From Solenopsis invicta (Eukaryota > Arthropoda > Insecta > Hymenoptera > Formicidae): a stretch of 64,000 bases of DNA. Under the pieces are notes generated by a model. The model saw only the letters and a program-made list of their open reading frames with translations, searched no databases and was not told the DNA's origin. Location: the NCBI RefSeq assembly GCF_016802725.1, contig NC_052664.1, positions 28,971,275-29,035,274 on the forward strand, given 5' to 3'. Positions 53,335 through 64,000 of the stretch are shown here, piece after piece (within the stretch, counting starts at the first letter, position 1; each line of letters opens with the position of its first letter). The position numbers and the translations under genes were made by a program.

Positions 53335-53395
<61 letters not shown>
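53335..53395. repeat. (AG)30 microsatellite
   Basis: About 30 uninterrupted AG units, followed by a further 80 bases of GA/GGA-rich polypurine to about 53,480. It produces Arg-Glu and Ser-Leu false ORFs on the two strands. Confidence 0.98.
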
Positions 53396-53397
<2 letters not shown>

Positions 53398-54028
53398 TAT
53401 GAAGAAGAGAAAGGGAGGGAGCGAGGAATGGAGGGAGGAAGAGAGAAAGAGAGAGAGAGAGAAGACGGGGAACGGAAGCCCCAGAGAACTCTAACAAATT
53501 GTCATTTGCAGTGCAATACTCGTTCCGTCCGCACAATAATCCAGTGCGACGCTGGCTGGCATCGCGGGCGTCGGGAGAAAATCCTTATACAGAGCGGAAA
53601 ATGTTGGGCTCTGACTAAATTAGAGACGCCCGTGAGATTCGGTTTCACCAAGTGTCGGGCGTACGTCCCCACGGGAGTGGGAACGTCTTCGGTTTGCATT
53701 TTGTCGAAAGATAATTTTAAATCACCGCGCGATCGCATTACATTTCTTTTCCGCTTGAATTTTGTGCACATGCATGTGATTATTTAATTTCGAATTCATA
53801 ATATTGCAATCTCTGCAGCCGGTACGGACGAATACCCTTTTTTTTTTCTTCAATTATGTACACTGAAACACATTGTTCCTTTTGATGTCTACACATTTAA
53901 TTAGTTAATTAAACCCTCCTATCGTCGAACCGAACAATAAACTCTCTATCCTCTTCCCCCACCATCCTTTCCGCCTCGCAATAGTTCTTTCGATTCTTTG
54001 GAATGTTCGCAGGAAGGAAGCTGGGGGC

Positions 54029-54117
54029 TTGAAATCTTTTTGAGACCGAATGATTGCGCTCGAAAGGAATCCAATAAACGCACTCTATTGTTGCTGAGAA
54101 CCGCGGCTAATTGCAAA
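54029..54117 (+). repeat. Dispersed ~90-bp unit, copy A (ATTGTT-GCTAATTG core)
   Basis: One of three diverged copies of a unit found between 54.0 and 57.3 kb, all in the same orientation. The unit starts with a GAAATCTTTT-like block, continues with a GAGAGGAAT-like block (CGAAAGGAAT here) and a CAATAAACGC-like block, then has a core ATTGTT (54,087-54,092), a 13-bp spacer and GCTAATTG (54,106-54,113). The core spacing is the same in copy B and one base longer in copy C. The function is unknown. Confidence 0.6.
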
Positions 54118-55808
54118 GTTGGGCTTAAGACCAAGTAATATATTTTTGAGAGCGAAGAATCTTCGGTAAAATATCGACGCGTTTTTATCGTTTTTTTTTT
54201 ATAACAATTAGACAGGTCGTCCTTTTAAGTCTGCATTTTACAGATAAAATATTTAAAATCAACGAGATAGTTCGTAAATTAAACGGTAAAACATTATGAA
54301 GCGTTGCGCTGTTAAAAAGTTAAATGATAAAAACTGTTAAAAGGTACGACAAAAAGATTGTAAAATAATTTGGTTTTAAATTTTGTGGTGCAGTTTCCAC
54401 ACATGGTGCGAAATTTCGTCTTGGTACATTAGCACAAATACGCGAAACGGGAATAAGTACAATAAGTATATCCCATTATGAAAATCTCATTATAATATGT
54501 AAAATCCAATTTACAAAGAAAATATAACAAACATAATAATTGCGTAACAAATAATTTAATAAAAAAAAAATTTTACCAGAAAACATGCAATTTTAACAAG
54601 ATGACCGTTGTCTTTTACGTTTAAATTATATTTCTTATTACAAGAAATAAAATACTTTTCTCATTAAAATTATGTATTAATTAAAATATTATTTTCAATG
54701 GATAATTTTAATGAAGTGTCAGTGTTCTTTTCTTAATCATTTTTCTATTGTTAGAGAATATTTCCTCTCTAAGATATTAAAATATATATATTTTTTTTAT
54801 TTAAAAAATGATAAAAAAAACAAAATACGTTCTTTAGTTTCGCGACAATACTTTTTGTTGCGACAAGAAAATTCTAGTTGGCAAAAAGAGCAGAGGAAAT
54901 TCAATTACAAAACCGAAATGATAGCTCGTCAGACGTATTGGACCGCATCTGACCTATTTCTGCCATTTGCGAACTATGGCAAGTATGTCCGGCGTCCAAG
55001 GGTTAATGTAGAGGTTGAACTCAAAGAAAGGGGCTGTAAATTGCATTAAACGACATTGTCCGCATTCCGAAATACTCGGATCCGAAATTATTCCTTACGA
55101 TTCTACTATGATCGAAAAGATATTTATCATCAGCTTATTTTCACACGTTCTGTTACCGCGTAAAGATACAAAATAACCTATTAAAACTTACACAATAATT
55201 GCAAATTGTGATAAAAGAATAAATAACAAACCCCTCTGTGATATTAAAAATATACACATATCGGAGAAACATTAATTTTAATATTTTATATTGATATTAA
55301 CTCATACATTTTCGTACTAAATTTTCGCTATAGAAAAGTCGACTCGATATTCAAGTCATTAGTATCTGTCATTAACAGTTAATGAGGCAGAAAGTTTTAA
55401 TTGTCAATCATCAACAATTTCACTTCGTATCATTTTGCGGCATGATGTATCGGGCTTTGACGTTGGCATTTGTACCATTAATGAAAATCAATTTCGCGCG
55501 AAACTCCGCGAACATTACTACATCATAAAATAATACTTGCTGTAATTCTGGATAAATCCCAATTCCATTTCCGACTGGTACTTATCCCTTTCCACGCTCC
55601 AAAATTAATCTCTTCTAATAAAGAAACGGAGGTAACTTCGAATTTTATCCTTGGAAATGCGCGGAAAAGCCGTTCGCAATCCGCGCCGTCGTACGACTTC
55701 GCACATTATATTAAAAAGAGTGGAATAAAAAATTTCACATTTCGATTTTCAATCATGTGTGATTAAGCCGTTATCTCTATGCGATGTTCGCTTCAAGAGG
55801 TGGCGATG

Positions 55809-55897
55809 TTTAAAATCTTTTCGAGGTCGAATTAAAGCATCGAGAGAAACCCCTTGAAGCCATTCCATTGTTCCTGGCAAGCCTTTGCTAATTGCAA
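55809..55897 (+). repeat. Dispersed ~90-bp unit, copy C (most diverged)
   Basis: It shares AAAATCTTTTCGAG, CGAGAGAAACCCC, ATTGTT (55,867-55,872) and GCTAATTGCAA (55,887-55,897) with copies A and B. The core spacer is 14 bp instead of 13. The copy runs directly into a CGAG tetranucleotide repeat. Confidence 0.5.
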
Positions 55898-55900
55898 GCG

Positions 55901-55926
55901 AACGAGCGAGCGAGCGAGCGAGCGAG
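55901..55926. repeat. (CGAG)6 microsatellite
   Basis: About six CGAG tetranucleotides, immediately downstream of the copy-C 90-bp unit. Confidence 0.95.
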
Positions 55927-57145
55927 AGTGAAAGGGAGAGAGAGACATCTAGTGTTTAAAATCGATTGGATTTTAGAAGACCGCGAAACGGATGCCGTAG
56001 TGGCTGCAACAAGGAGATACGAAAGATCAAAAGAAGTAGAACGCGGATGCACCTGCAATCTTTGGCGACTCCTTTTGTGACGCGTCATCGAAAGGAGAAA
56101 ACTCTTTTGTACATGTGGATGAGTAGTATTCAACGATATTTTTATCATTGTGATGCGTACAAAGAATCTTCAAATGTACTTGAGACAATTTTGAAGTGGA
56201 CGATTCGATCGTTAATTATTAAGCCCAAGCGATAAACAAATAAAAACATCATCTATTAAATATAAATAATAATACACGTACAGACTAACACAGAAATATC
56301 AGTTATACTGATTGTAAAATAGACAGTATTCATAATTGATTCTTATTCAAGATCGTCTTAAGTAATGTCTTAAAATGTTGCTACGATTCTTTGATTGATA
56401 TCTTACGATAATTGTAAATATAAAAATCAACTATGAATATCGGTCTATATATAATAATAATATATCAAAAAATTCCAATATTTACAAAATAAAAAATAAA
56501 AGTGTTCCAAAATTAAACGTAAATAGCGAGTGAGAATAATTATAAATCCTAATAGTTTTATTTGGATTATCATCTGCTTTTAATTCGTGTTTGCTTTTCA
56601 TTCGTTTTGTCATTTTTTAATAATATCGGATATAATAGTACACACACCAAGAGAGATAGAATTTCCAATTTGGAATGAAACTGTTTGTATGATTGAATGT
56701 TGTGTTCCGTCAATCAATATTTAATAAAAATTCAATATCTAGAAAAAAAATATGTTGTGACATTTAGAATTTGCAATATATCCAGTTTAAATGTTTTAAA
56801 AAAATACGTAATATAGATAATTGTATAATCATTTTGATTGCGCAGTTATACGATTATACGATTAATGACATCGCATTACTCAGGTTTATTCAGAGACAAG
56901 CAACTCGAGTTTATGACGTTCCTTTATGAAATGTTAAGCAATCTCGCGCGCAAAAGCTCGGATACGCTTACGTGGAAAATTAGTGCCACTAAAAAGCTGC
57001 GACGTCGAATGAAGATTCCATTACAACTCGAGGGAAGAAGAGAGACGAGAAAGAGAGAACGAGAGAGCATCGTCGGTGAATATACATGCGCGACACGAAA
57101 TAATTTCCTCCTAGAATAGCCTGAAGTGCAGACCTCTGAAAAGGA

Positions 57146-57234
57146 AAAAACTCTTTCGATGCGGCTCGGCATACCGGCGAGAGGAATTCGATAAACGCGG
57201 CGTATTGTTATTACAAATGTCGGCTAATTGTAAT
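57146..57234 (+). repeat. Dispersed ~90-bp unit, copy B
   Basis: It carries GAGAGGAATTCGATAAACGC, then ATTGTT (57,204-57,209), a 13-bp spacer and GCTAATTG (57,223-57,230). By eye it matches copy A at roughly 60 percent or more over the last 60 bases without gaps. Just downstream, TTGAAATCTTTATGA and a CGGAATGCGCGCG block (about 57,261-57,300) resemble the start of another degenerate unit. Confidence 0.6.
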
Positions 57235-57399
57235 TGAGAGAAGGTATATACAACCCGCGAATTGAAATCTTTATGATCGATCGGAATGCGCGCGACGACA
57301 GCGTGCTTTAACGGCGATATGCGCGACGCAATGCTTGTTTTGCAGTAAAACTGCAACGCGAAATAATTGATCGGCGGCGCCGCCACCGCCGTCGCGCAT

Positions 57400-60300
57400 T
57401 CGCGGTAATTAAAAACATTTTATTTGCATTCTAAATGTTATTTTTGGTTTTATTTTGTGGAATGCTGCGCGACATTGGTGGCAACGACGGCGTGGCGCGG
57501 CGCGGCGATACGGTGCGGCGCCAAAATTCTTGTCGCTTACTCGCGCGCGACACGCGTAACCATTCAATTTTTTTTGCAATAAAAGCTAAATAAAAGTCGA
57601 TACTTGAAAGACTCGTAACATTTCCAAAACTCTGAAATACGTTTGACCATTTTTTTAATGAAAATTATTATGTCCGTAAATTATTCAGTTCGCAGTTGCG
57701 CGTGCACCGTGAATTTTAGCCACTATTTCGCGAAACGTTAGATATATCTCTCACACGTTTCATTCTTTCTCTCCTTTCTTCTCCAGAAAAACGAACTAAA
57801 AATCTCCGAATGCGCGTAATAATTTTTTTTTACATAAAAGTGATACGAATATACGAAGCATGCTGATATTGCATAAAGTTGCGTAGCATTATTATCATTT
57901 CATTTGACAATTGCTGCATGGAGAAACTCATTAACCTATTCAATGATTACTCATGGATGCATCAAGTGGACAAATTAGAGAATTTATAGTCGCATGAGAT
58001 TTATCATGGGATATTACGAAGATCGAAATACCATAATTAGTCGTCACGTGACACCATTAATAAACTACATAATGCGATCAAAGCAATTTATGCGTGTATT
58101 TTCGGATTATAACGGTATTGAAATTATTGTTCCTCCCAAGTCTAAATTTTCTGCTAGATCCATCATATTAACATGTAAAACCATGAGTTTCTTTATCAAC
58201 ATGAACGATAAAGATAAGCAGACATTTTTAAAGAAGTTTATATTTTCCTTTGTTCGTTTTAATAAAATATTTCAAATCGCGAATTTCATCGCGAGTTAAA
58301 AAAAGAACGACATTTCTATATCGATATATAACTGCTCCGCGACTAAAATATCGACATATCTTTACTATTTTTAATTTGCAATTTGATGATAGATAATGTA
58401 GATTTACGGCGTTATTTTACAACACGTTAAAAATAAGATGATACACGTAATCGAAGCGTTGTGTAGCGTGCTGGTCGGACAGATCGGAAATGTCTTTCTA
58501 TCAGTCACGAGTTGGCAAGCAGTCAAGGGAAACGGTTTACGAGTTATAAAACTACGCCTTGTATAAACTGCAACCATGATTGGTGGTCTCGCTTTTGCGA
58601 TGTACAGTCTACGACATTAACCGCTCGAACGGCACGTTGAAACTAGGCGCATGAAGCCATATCCTCGTTTACATCGCAAGTTACATTCGAACCATAACTT
58701 TTCCCGTATCACCCTTTTTTATTGATATCACGATATAATTTTCCAAATTTTATAAACTACTGGTTTGTAAAATGGCAATTTTGCTTCGCTTTCATGCGAT
58801 TTATACAAGCACGCAATGAAAAGAAAATTTCTAAGCACATTTTATCTGCACATTTCGAGCAGAATTCTCAATTTAAATATAAGTCGCAAAAATATACAGG
58901 GTGATCCCTAAGTAATTTTTCTTTCAACTAAAAATAATTTTCTTTTCAATTATGTACCATTTTTTTAATCAAATGCTTCGATTTTTTTTTTTTTAATACT
59001 ATCATTTATCTTTTTTTGTTCCTACAGATCAACTTACAATAAACCTAATTAAAAATAGAAGGGTCCTATGAACCACGATACACGTCCGGAATCTCAGAGG
59101 TAATCTCTCCACTAATTCGTTTCTCTTCGAGATTGAACGCAACATCGATGCTCACACTCGGTACACCTAGCAAACGGCAAAAAGCTCGTTCTGTCGCGAA
59201 CGCCGTCGCGCGTAAACAAACGTTAGCCGCATCGAGTTGATGCTCCTATCCTAACTTTCCTCTCTGCTCTTTTCACCGACACGTTGGCACCCCATGCACT
59301 TCGATTTTCTCGCGACTTTTCATCGTTCCCAACGGTCTCATTGGCCCGAATCAACGAACCGTGTACCAGCACGATTTTCCTTATGTTACATCGTGCAAAT
59401 CAAGTCGTTCGCGAATGATTGATATCCGTGTATAATCGCAGTCTTGATGCACGCATCAAATATCATGTTATTCAAACGATTCCAGTTTCCTCCTTTTTAA
59501 TCAGAAACCCATCTCGATTGTTCCTCTCTGATTTTATGGGCTTCAATATGTTATGAATCAGTTCAAAATAAGAGAAAAATGCATTTCTTTTAAAACCTTT
59601 TTTTTTAACTCGAAATGATTTCCTTTGATCGAATATCATCAAAACCATGTAATACAAGAAAAGGTGCTTAAAAAAATTTTAATATTAAAATAATATTGGA
59701 GATATCTCGTATAATTCGATATATATATAACGGTTTTAATAATGTAAAACTTTTATTCGGAAAATTTCAGTAAGTTTTGAAACAGCGTTTTATTCATTTT
59801 TATTCATTGAATTTGCAAAGGAGCGTATGTAAAAGTATCTCTTATTTTCGCTTATTCTATAATATATTTGAAACTCAAAAAGATTGAAAGGAGATAGAGT
59901 TCATACAATTTCCTTTTTATTTCCTTTCAATTTTTATATATTTTACATAATATTCATTCAAAATATTTTAATGAATGTTATGTAATAAATTAATAATAGT
60001 TACAATATATTTATGTATTTAAAATTTTAACGTGACAATTTATGTCGAAATGCATAATAGCTTTTCTATATAGAAAAATGTGCGCATAATGGAAAATATA
60101 TTATACAGCGCATAATGCCAAATTGCACGATTGCCAACAAGCAAAGTCACATTTAAACAATAAGTTTTTGCCAATGCGACATGTATTTTACTTTCGTAAG
60201 CTGACCTACTAATTTAAGAATTAATTAAATCTGCTGTGCCGGCGAGATCTCATTTCGTGTCTGTAATTCTTCATGTACATTGCTCGTATAATTTACCTCG

Positions 60301-63150
60301 CAGAGAAGACTATTTGCTAAAAACACGTAAAATGTTGCAGAAAGTTTTAAAACTTTGTTATTTCAGCTTGTTATCTTTAAAGAAATGTTTCAATATTTAA
60401 AAAAATATATAATGTAACAACAAATGTAAATATACTATTTATATTTGTTGTTACATTATACATATAATAAATATATAAATGAGCAAAATTTCTTTAAATT
60501 TATTTTATAAATACTATAAAAAAAAGCTTTGCAAATATTCGAATTCAATTTAAATTGCTATTCTTATTTTATATAATTTTTTTTATTTTAAATGTCTAAG
60601 CCTTAGAGCTACTGACATTATTTGTAGCATTGTTACAAATTTGAAAGACTAAATTTCCAAAAATAAAATTCAAATTCGCATCTAAAACTTTGGAGTTTTT
60701 AATTCCTAAAAAATCTGAGAATTTCTCTCTAACTCATCTTTCACCTATTCGTTTATCTCTTATCGGAAATCCTTTACTTAAATCCTATTTGAAATAATCC
60801 GTTCATATTTCTACTGGTCTGCTCTTCCGGTTCATGAAATATGTATTAAAAGTACCGTGATGCCGGTATACAAATTAACTCAGCTGCCTCAATTTAAAAA
60901 GAAAAACGCGGAGACGACGTATCTCATTTGGTTGACGCGTCCTCGCATTCCCCACGGAAACGCCTCGCTCGAAAACTTTCCCGAAGAATCCGACGTAGCG
61001 ACGTCTAATGCATCTTGACGCGCGTTTCACGAGGAAAATGCGGAAAAACTGCGCAAGCACTGAATGTCGACAAATTCAACCTTCAGGCGGCGAGAGCGTG
61101 ACAAAAAGTCAGATTGGCAAATAACAATGTCCTTATCGAGATTACACGAGAGTCAATTTTTCAAGTTTCTTTTGTTCTACATACCTTTTATGTACCCGTT
61201 ATGTAAATAACGAATTACTAATGTCAGCGTCGAAAACAATAGAAAAGATCTTGGAAACATCTTATCATTCATTGAAACAAATAATTGAGTTAACATTTTT
61301 ATAAATTCAAACATTTATAAACTTTTTTACTGTATACCTTTAAAATCTTTTAATTTTTCAGACTTACACCCGTTAATGAGAGATTCCTGACATCATTTCG
61401 AGACAAAAATTTCTGATCCCAAAATGTCGAAACAACAATTTTTAAATGAGAAGAGTTTAAAAAAGTCGTCAAATCAGACTATCCGAAATTCGCACGTTTC
61501 AGATATGGCACATCGCATAACGAAGATGTATAAAAAATTAATGTGAAAAATATGAATCGTACTTGGGAATATCTTCATTAATGTACGACATTAATGTGAT
61601 ACAGCGATATGCCATACATGAACACGCGAGTAATTTAATTTGATTCCAACGGTTTAATTTGCCAAATTTAAACTTTCCTCATTTAAAAATTATTGTAGTC
61701 TTGATATTTTGGTACTAGAAATTTTATTTCAAAATAATTTTAGGAATCTAAATACTATTAACGAGTATCACGATAAAATTGGGGCATCCAGTAATATTTC
61801 AGAATTTGAATATTTAGACTAATATTACACGGTTTAATTTTCCAGGATTATTTGGCAATGATTTTAAAAATTCGTCATATTTATTATAACCTGTTTTTAC
61901 GTGTACAAATTTTTATCCCATAATTAAAAGATTTTTATTAAAAATGATGCCACTTTGCCACCAACATATTCGCCAGTCAAGTAATTTACGAACCAGAATA
62001 CTCCTCCAAGCATAAGATAATACGCGTGCGTGACAAAAGAGGAAACTTTGATGAAATGCGGAAAGACTTCTTGCAGTTTTAGAAAAGTATGAATAAATCA
62101 TTTTAACGTCGCAAACTGCAGCATGATACTTTGCAATCTTTCTTGCAAATCCTTGCAACAACAGGAATTAAAACGACATAAGAATTTTTCTAATTTTGAT
62201 AATTGCCAACAATAATAATAAATGTAGAAAGTTAATAAAATGTCCAACTTCAAATTTATAAAAGAAATGTGTATAAAAGTTACATTTCTCATAATTTACC
62301 AAATAAAAGCTAATTCTTTCCGCATTTTTCATTTCATTAATCCTCCTAAAAAAAGACAAACTCACTGCACTCACTTAACTCTTACTACATTGTCAACATT
62401 TTCGTAATAAAGTCAAGTCACATTTGGCAACCACATTTTGCCCTGTTCTTCACGATTTTAATCAATTATCAAAATGTTTGAAGGCAAGTGGCTTACTCGT
62501 TTAATTAGCTGTCGGAGCTTTGCAAACCGTCACGACGTTCTCTTACTTTACGTTTCGAGTAGCCGTAATTACTTCCGTTTCGCGCTTAACATTAAATAAA
62601 ACACACTTGACGTCGTTTAGTAGCACGGTCAAGTATGAGTAAAATTACTTGATTATACTCTGATTTCGTTTAAGTTGTTTTCTTGTTGTTGCTATTTTTG
62701 TTGTCGCGAGGACTACTACTACAAGTCTTTGATAAAGATGCCTGAACGGACGGTAAATATTTAAACGCGAAACGAATCTGACTGCGACCAAGTCGTTTAC
62801 TGACATTGCAATCACGTTGAGCTTTAAAGGCGAGGTCGCCTGAGAAATTAACTTGCGGTGATTTAGAGCAATTCAACTATTAGGACAACGTTAATTCATA
62901 AAATTGATAATTTTATTACTGCTGGAAATTATGTTAAATAAAATATTGAAATATTTAATTAAAATAAATCATCTGCTGTAAATTATAATTATTATGAAAC
63001 TCTGCAGTTTTATATAGTGATATATTTTAAGTCAAAGTATATTTAAATTTGTAGGAAAATTGTTATTAAATTTTGTTAAATAAACAGAAATTATTATTAC
63101 TATTACAAATTATAAAACATCCGATTTTGTGAAAAGTATATACATTCGCA
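57400..63150. other. Non-coding unique DNA
   Basis: 57,470-57,560 is CG-dense. 59,060-59,460 is a complex CG-containing island in AT-rich surroundings. 59,650-60,820, including the 53-bp palindrome, and 61,100-62,350 are AT-rich with no other feature. The remainder has only short, unrecognised ORFs. Confidence 0.55.
60408..60460. repeat. 53-bp near-perfect palindrome
   Basis: A 25-base left arm (60,408-60,432) and a 25-base right arm (60,436-60,460) are separated by only TAC. The arms pair at 24 of 25 positions; the exception is G at 60,426 opposite T at 60,442, which is a wobble pair in RNA. The arm contains AATGTAACAACAAAT. Confidence 0.95.
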
Positions 63151-63162
63151 TTATGTGAGCTT

Positions 63163-63261
63163 CCAGTTAAGACAACATCCAAAAATAGTTATATATAATT
63201 AATTCGTTCATGTCAACTACCAGTTAAGATAGCAATCAAAAATAGTTATACACAATTAATT
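63163..63261 (+). repeat. 57-bp tandem duplication (~1.7 copies)
   Basis: The unit beginning CCAGTTAAGA and running through CAAAAATAGTTATA to AATTAATT occurs at 63,163 and again at 63,220. About 36 of the 42 aligned bases match. Confidence 0.85.
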
Positions 63262-63585
63262 TTTTCTCGATTATATTCAATCTATGATAAACTCAATCTA
63301 TCTATATCTATCTATAATAATCCCAATTTCGACAGTGATTTATTAGCAAGAAGTACGGGGCTACGTCTCGAGCGGTGACGATGTAATTTCGCTGGAAAAG
63401 AAGGTGAAGGGGGGAGGGGGATAAAGCAGTCCGTTGCGCATTTTCTTTTCGCATGCAGCCTGGCACCCGGCCTTGATGGTCCACGAAATAACGGCGACAT
63501 GGCGATCTCGTTAAAGCCGCGGTGTGTAAAATGGGTTAAAAACCCCTCATTTTCACGCCCGAGGGACGAAATTACGCGGCCGGAA

Positions 63586-63675
63586 TACCCGGTGGCTTTT
63601 GTCACCGGGTGATTCAATTGCCACGTTACCAACAAAAGTATACGTCGCTTTGTCCGCGTGTACACAAAGCGACGT
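63586..63675. other. Pair of strong adjacent hairpins
   Basis: Hairpin 1: ACCCGGTG (63,587-63,594), 8-base loop, CACCGGGT (63,603-63,610). Hairpin 2: ACGTCGCTTTGT (63,642-63,653), 10-base loop, ACAAAGCGACGT (63,664-63,675), a perfect 12-bp stem. Both lie in a CG-rich complex block (63,350-63,700). This could be a structured RNA or a palindromic protein-binding region. Confidence 0.7.
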
Positions 63676-64000
63676 TACCTCGCGAAAATTGAAATAATGT
63701 CCGACTCGCAAAGAGCCCGGACACGTGCCTTCTTACTCATCCGTGTAAAGGAAGTAGGAATTATTATGAAATATGTATGCAGATACTTCTTAATAATCCC
63801 TTTTCGACCCTCGCTCAAGCACATTTCTAAGTTTCATTCAGTTTCAATTTCCACGGTCGCACGGAGTAAAACTCATTAAAGATGAAAAAAAGTGATATAA
63901 GGTCTCGCCGCTGAGCACATCCAATACAATTCTATTATTTTAAGGTAAAGACAATTTTCCGAATGAGATCTGTATCAATGTTTATGTTTAAAAATCCACT

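Noticed and set aside
53186..53787. Long ORFs on both strands across the AG repeat
   Set aside because: Artefacts of the (AG)30 tract (Arg-Glu and Ser-Leu repeats).
1..64000. CRISPR arrays, operons or bacterial features
   Set aside because: No regularly spaced repeats with spacers. The composition, microsatellites and transposon ends are eukaryotic.

Overview
The window looks like a gene-poor stretch of an insect nuclear genome, most likely hymenopteran and perhaps an ant. It is AT-rich, CpG is not depleted (CG-dense patches are scattered throughout), GA/CT microsatellites are abundant, and there are decayed ends resembling mariner, pogo/Tigger and hAT transposons. The species call is inference. 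No open reading frame in 64 kb is recognisable as a conserved protein. The longer ORFs are low-complexity translations of microsatellites (Cys-Val-Arg, Arg-Glu or Ser-Leu runs) or are compatible with chance in stop-poor CpG-rich DNA. The stretch is either intergenic or the interior of a very large intron; the sequence alone does not decide. A few small ORFs are listed at low confidence.

Layout. 1-8.2 kb: AT-rich unique DNA with an (AT)25 tract and small hairpins. 8.2-11 kb: a CpG-rich block with GA, CCCTCT and GCC repeats. 11-17.6 kb: unique DNA with a mariner-type terminus at 11,981 and a cluster of hairpins near 14.3 kb. 17.6-22 kb: first copy of a foldback element (17,680-17,901), a second unrelated foldback (19,687-19,888) and a purine-rich tract. 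22-29 kb: unique DNA with GA/CT repeats. 29.1 kb: a 200-bp GT/GTGC compound microsatellite. 33.1 kb: second copy of the 17.7-kb foldback element. 35.5-36 kb: a hAT-like non-autonomous element. 38.6 kb: a pogo/Tigger-type terminus. 39-46 kb: a CT repeat and a CpG-rich patch at 45.3-45.6 kb. 46-53.5 kb: AT-rich DNA with degenerate internal repeats, an (AC)(GC) tract and a long GA repeat. 54-57.3 kb: three diverged copies of a roughly 90-bp unit with a conserved ATTGTT-spacer-GCTAATTG core. 57.5-64 kb: unique DNA with a 53-bp near-perfect palindrome (60.4 kb), a 57-bp tandem duplication (63.2 kb) and a pair of strong hairpins (63.6 kb).

The most interesting signals are the two-copy foldback element, the three-copy 54-57 kb repeat, the long potential Z-DNA tracts and the compact palindromes. 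No pathway or operon-like organisation is visible. All similarity statements come from reading the sequence by eye; no alignment or database search was run.
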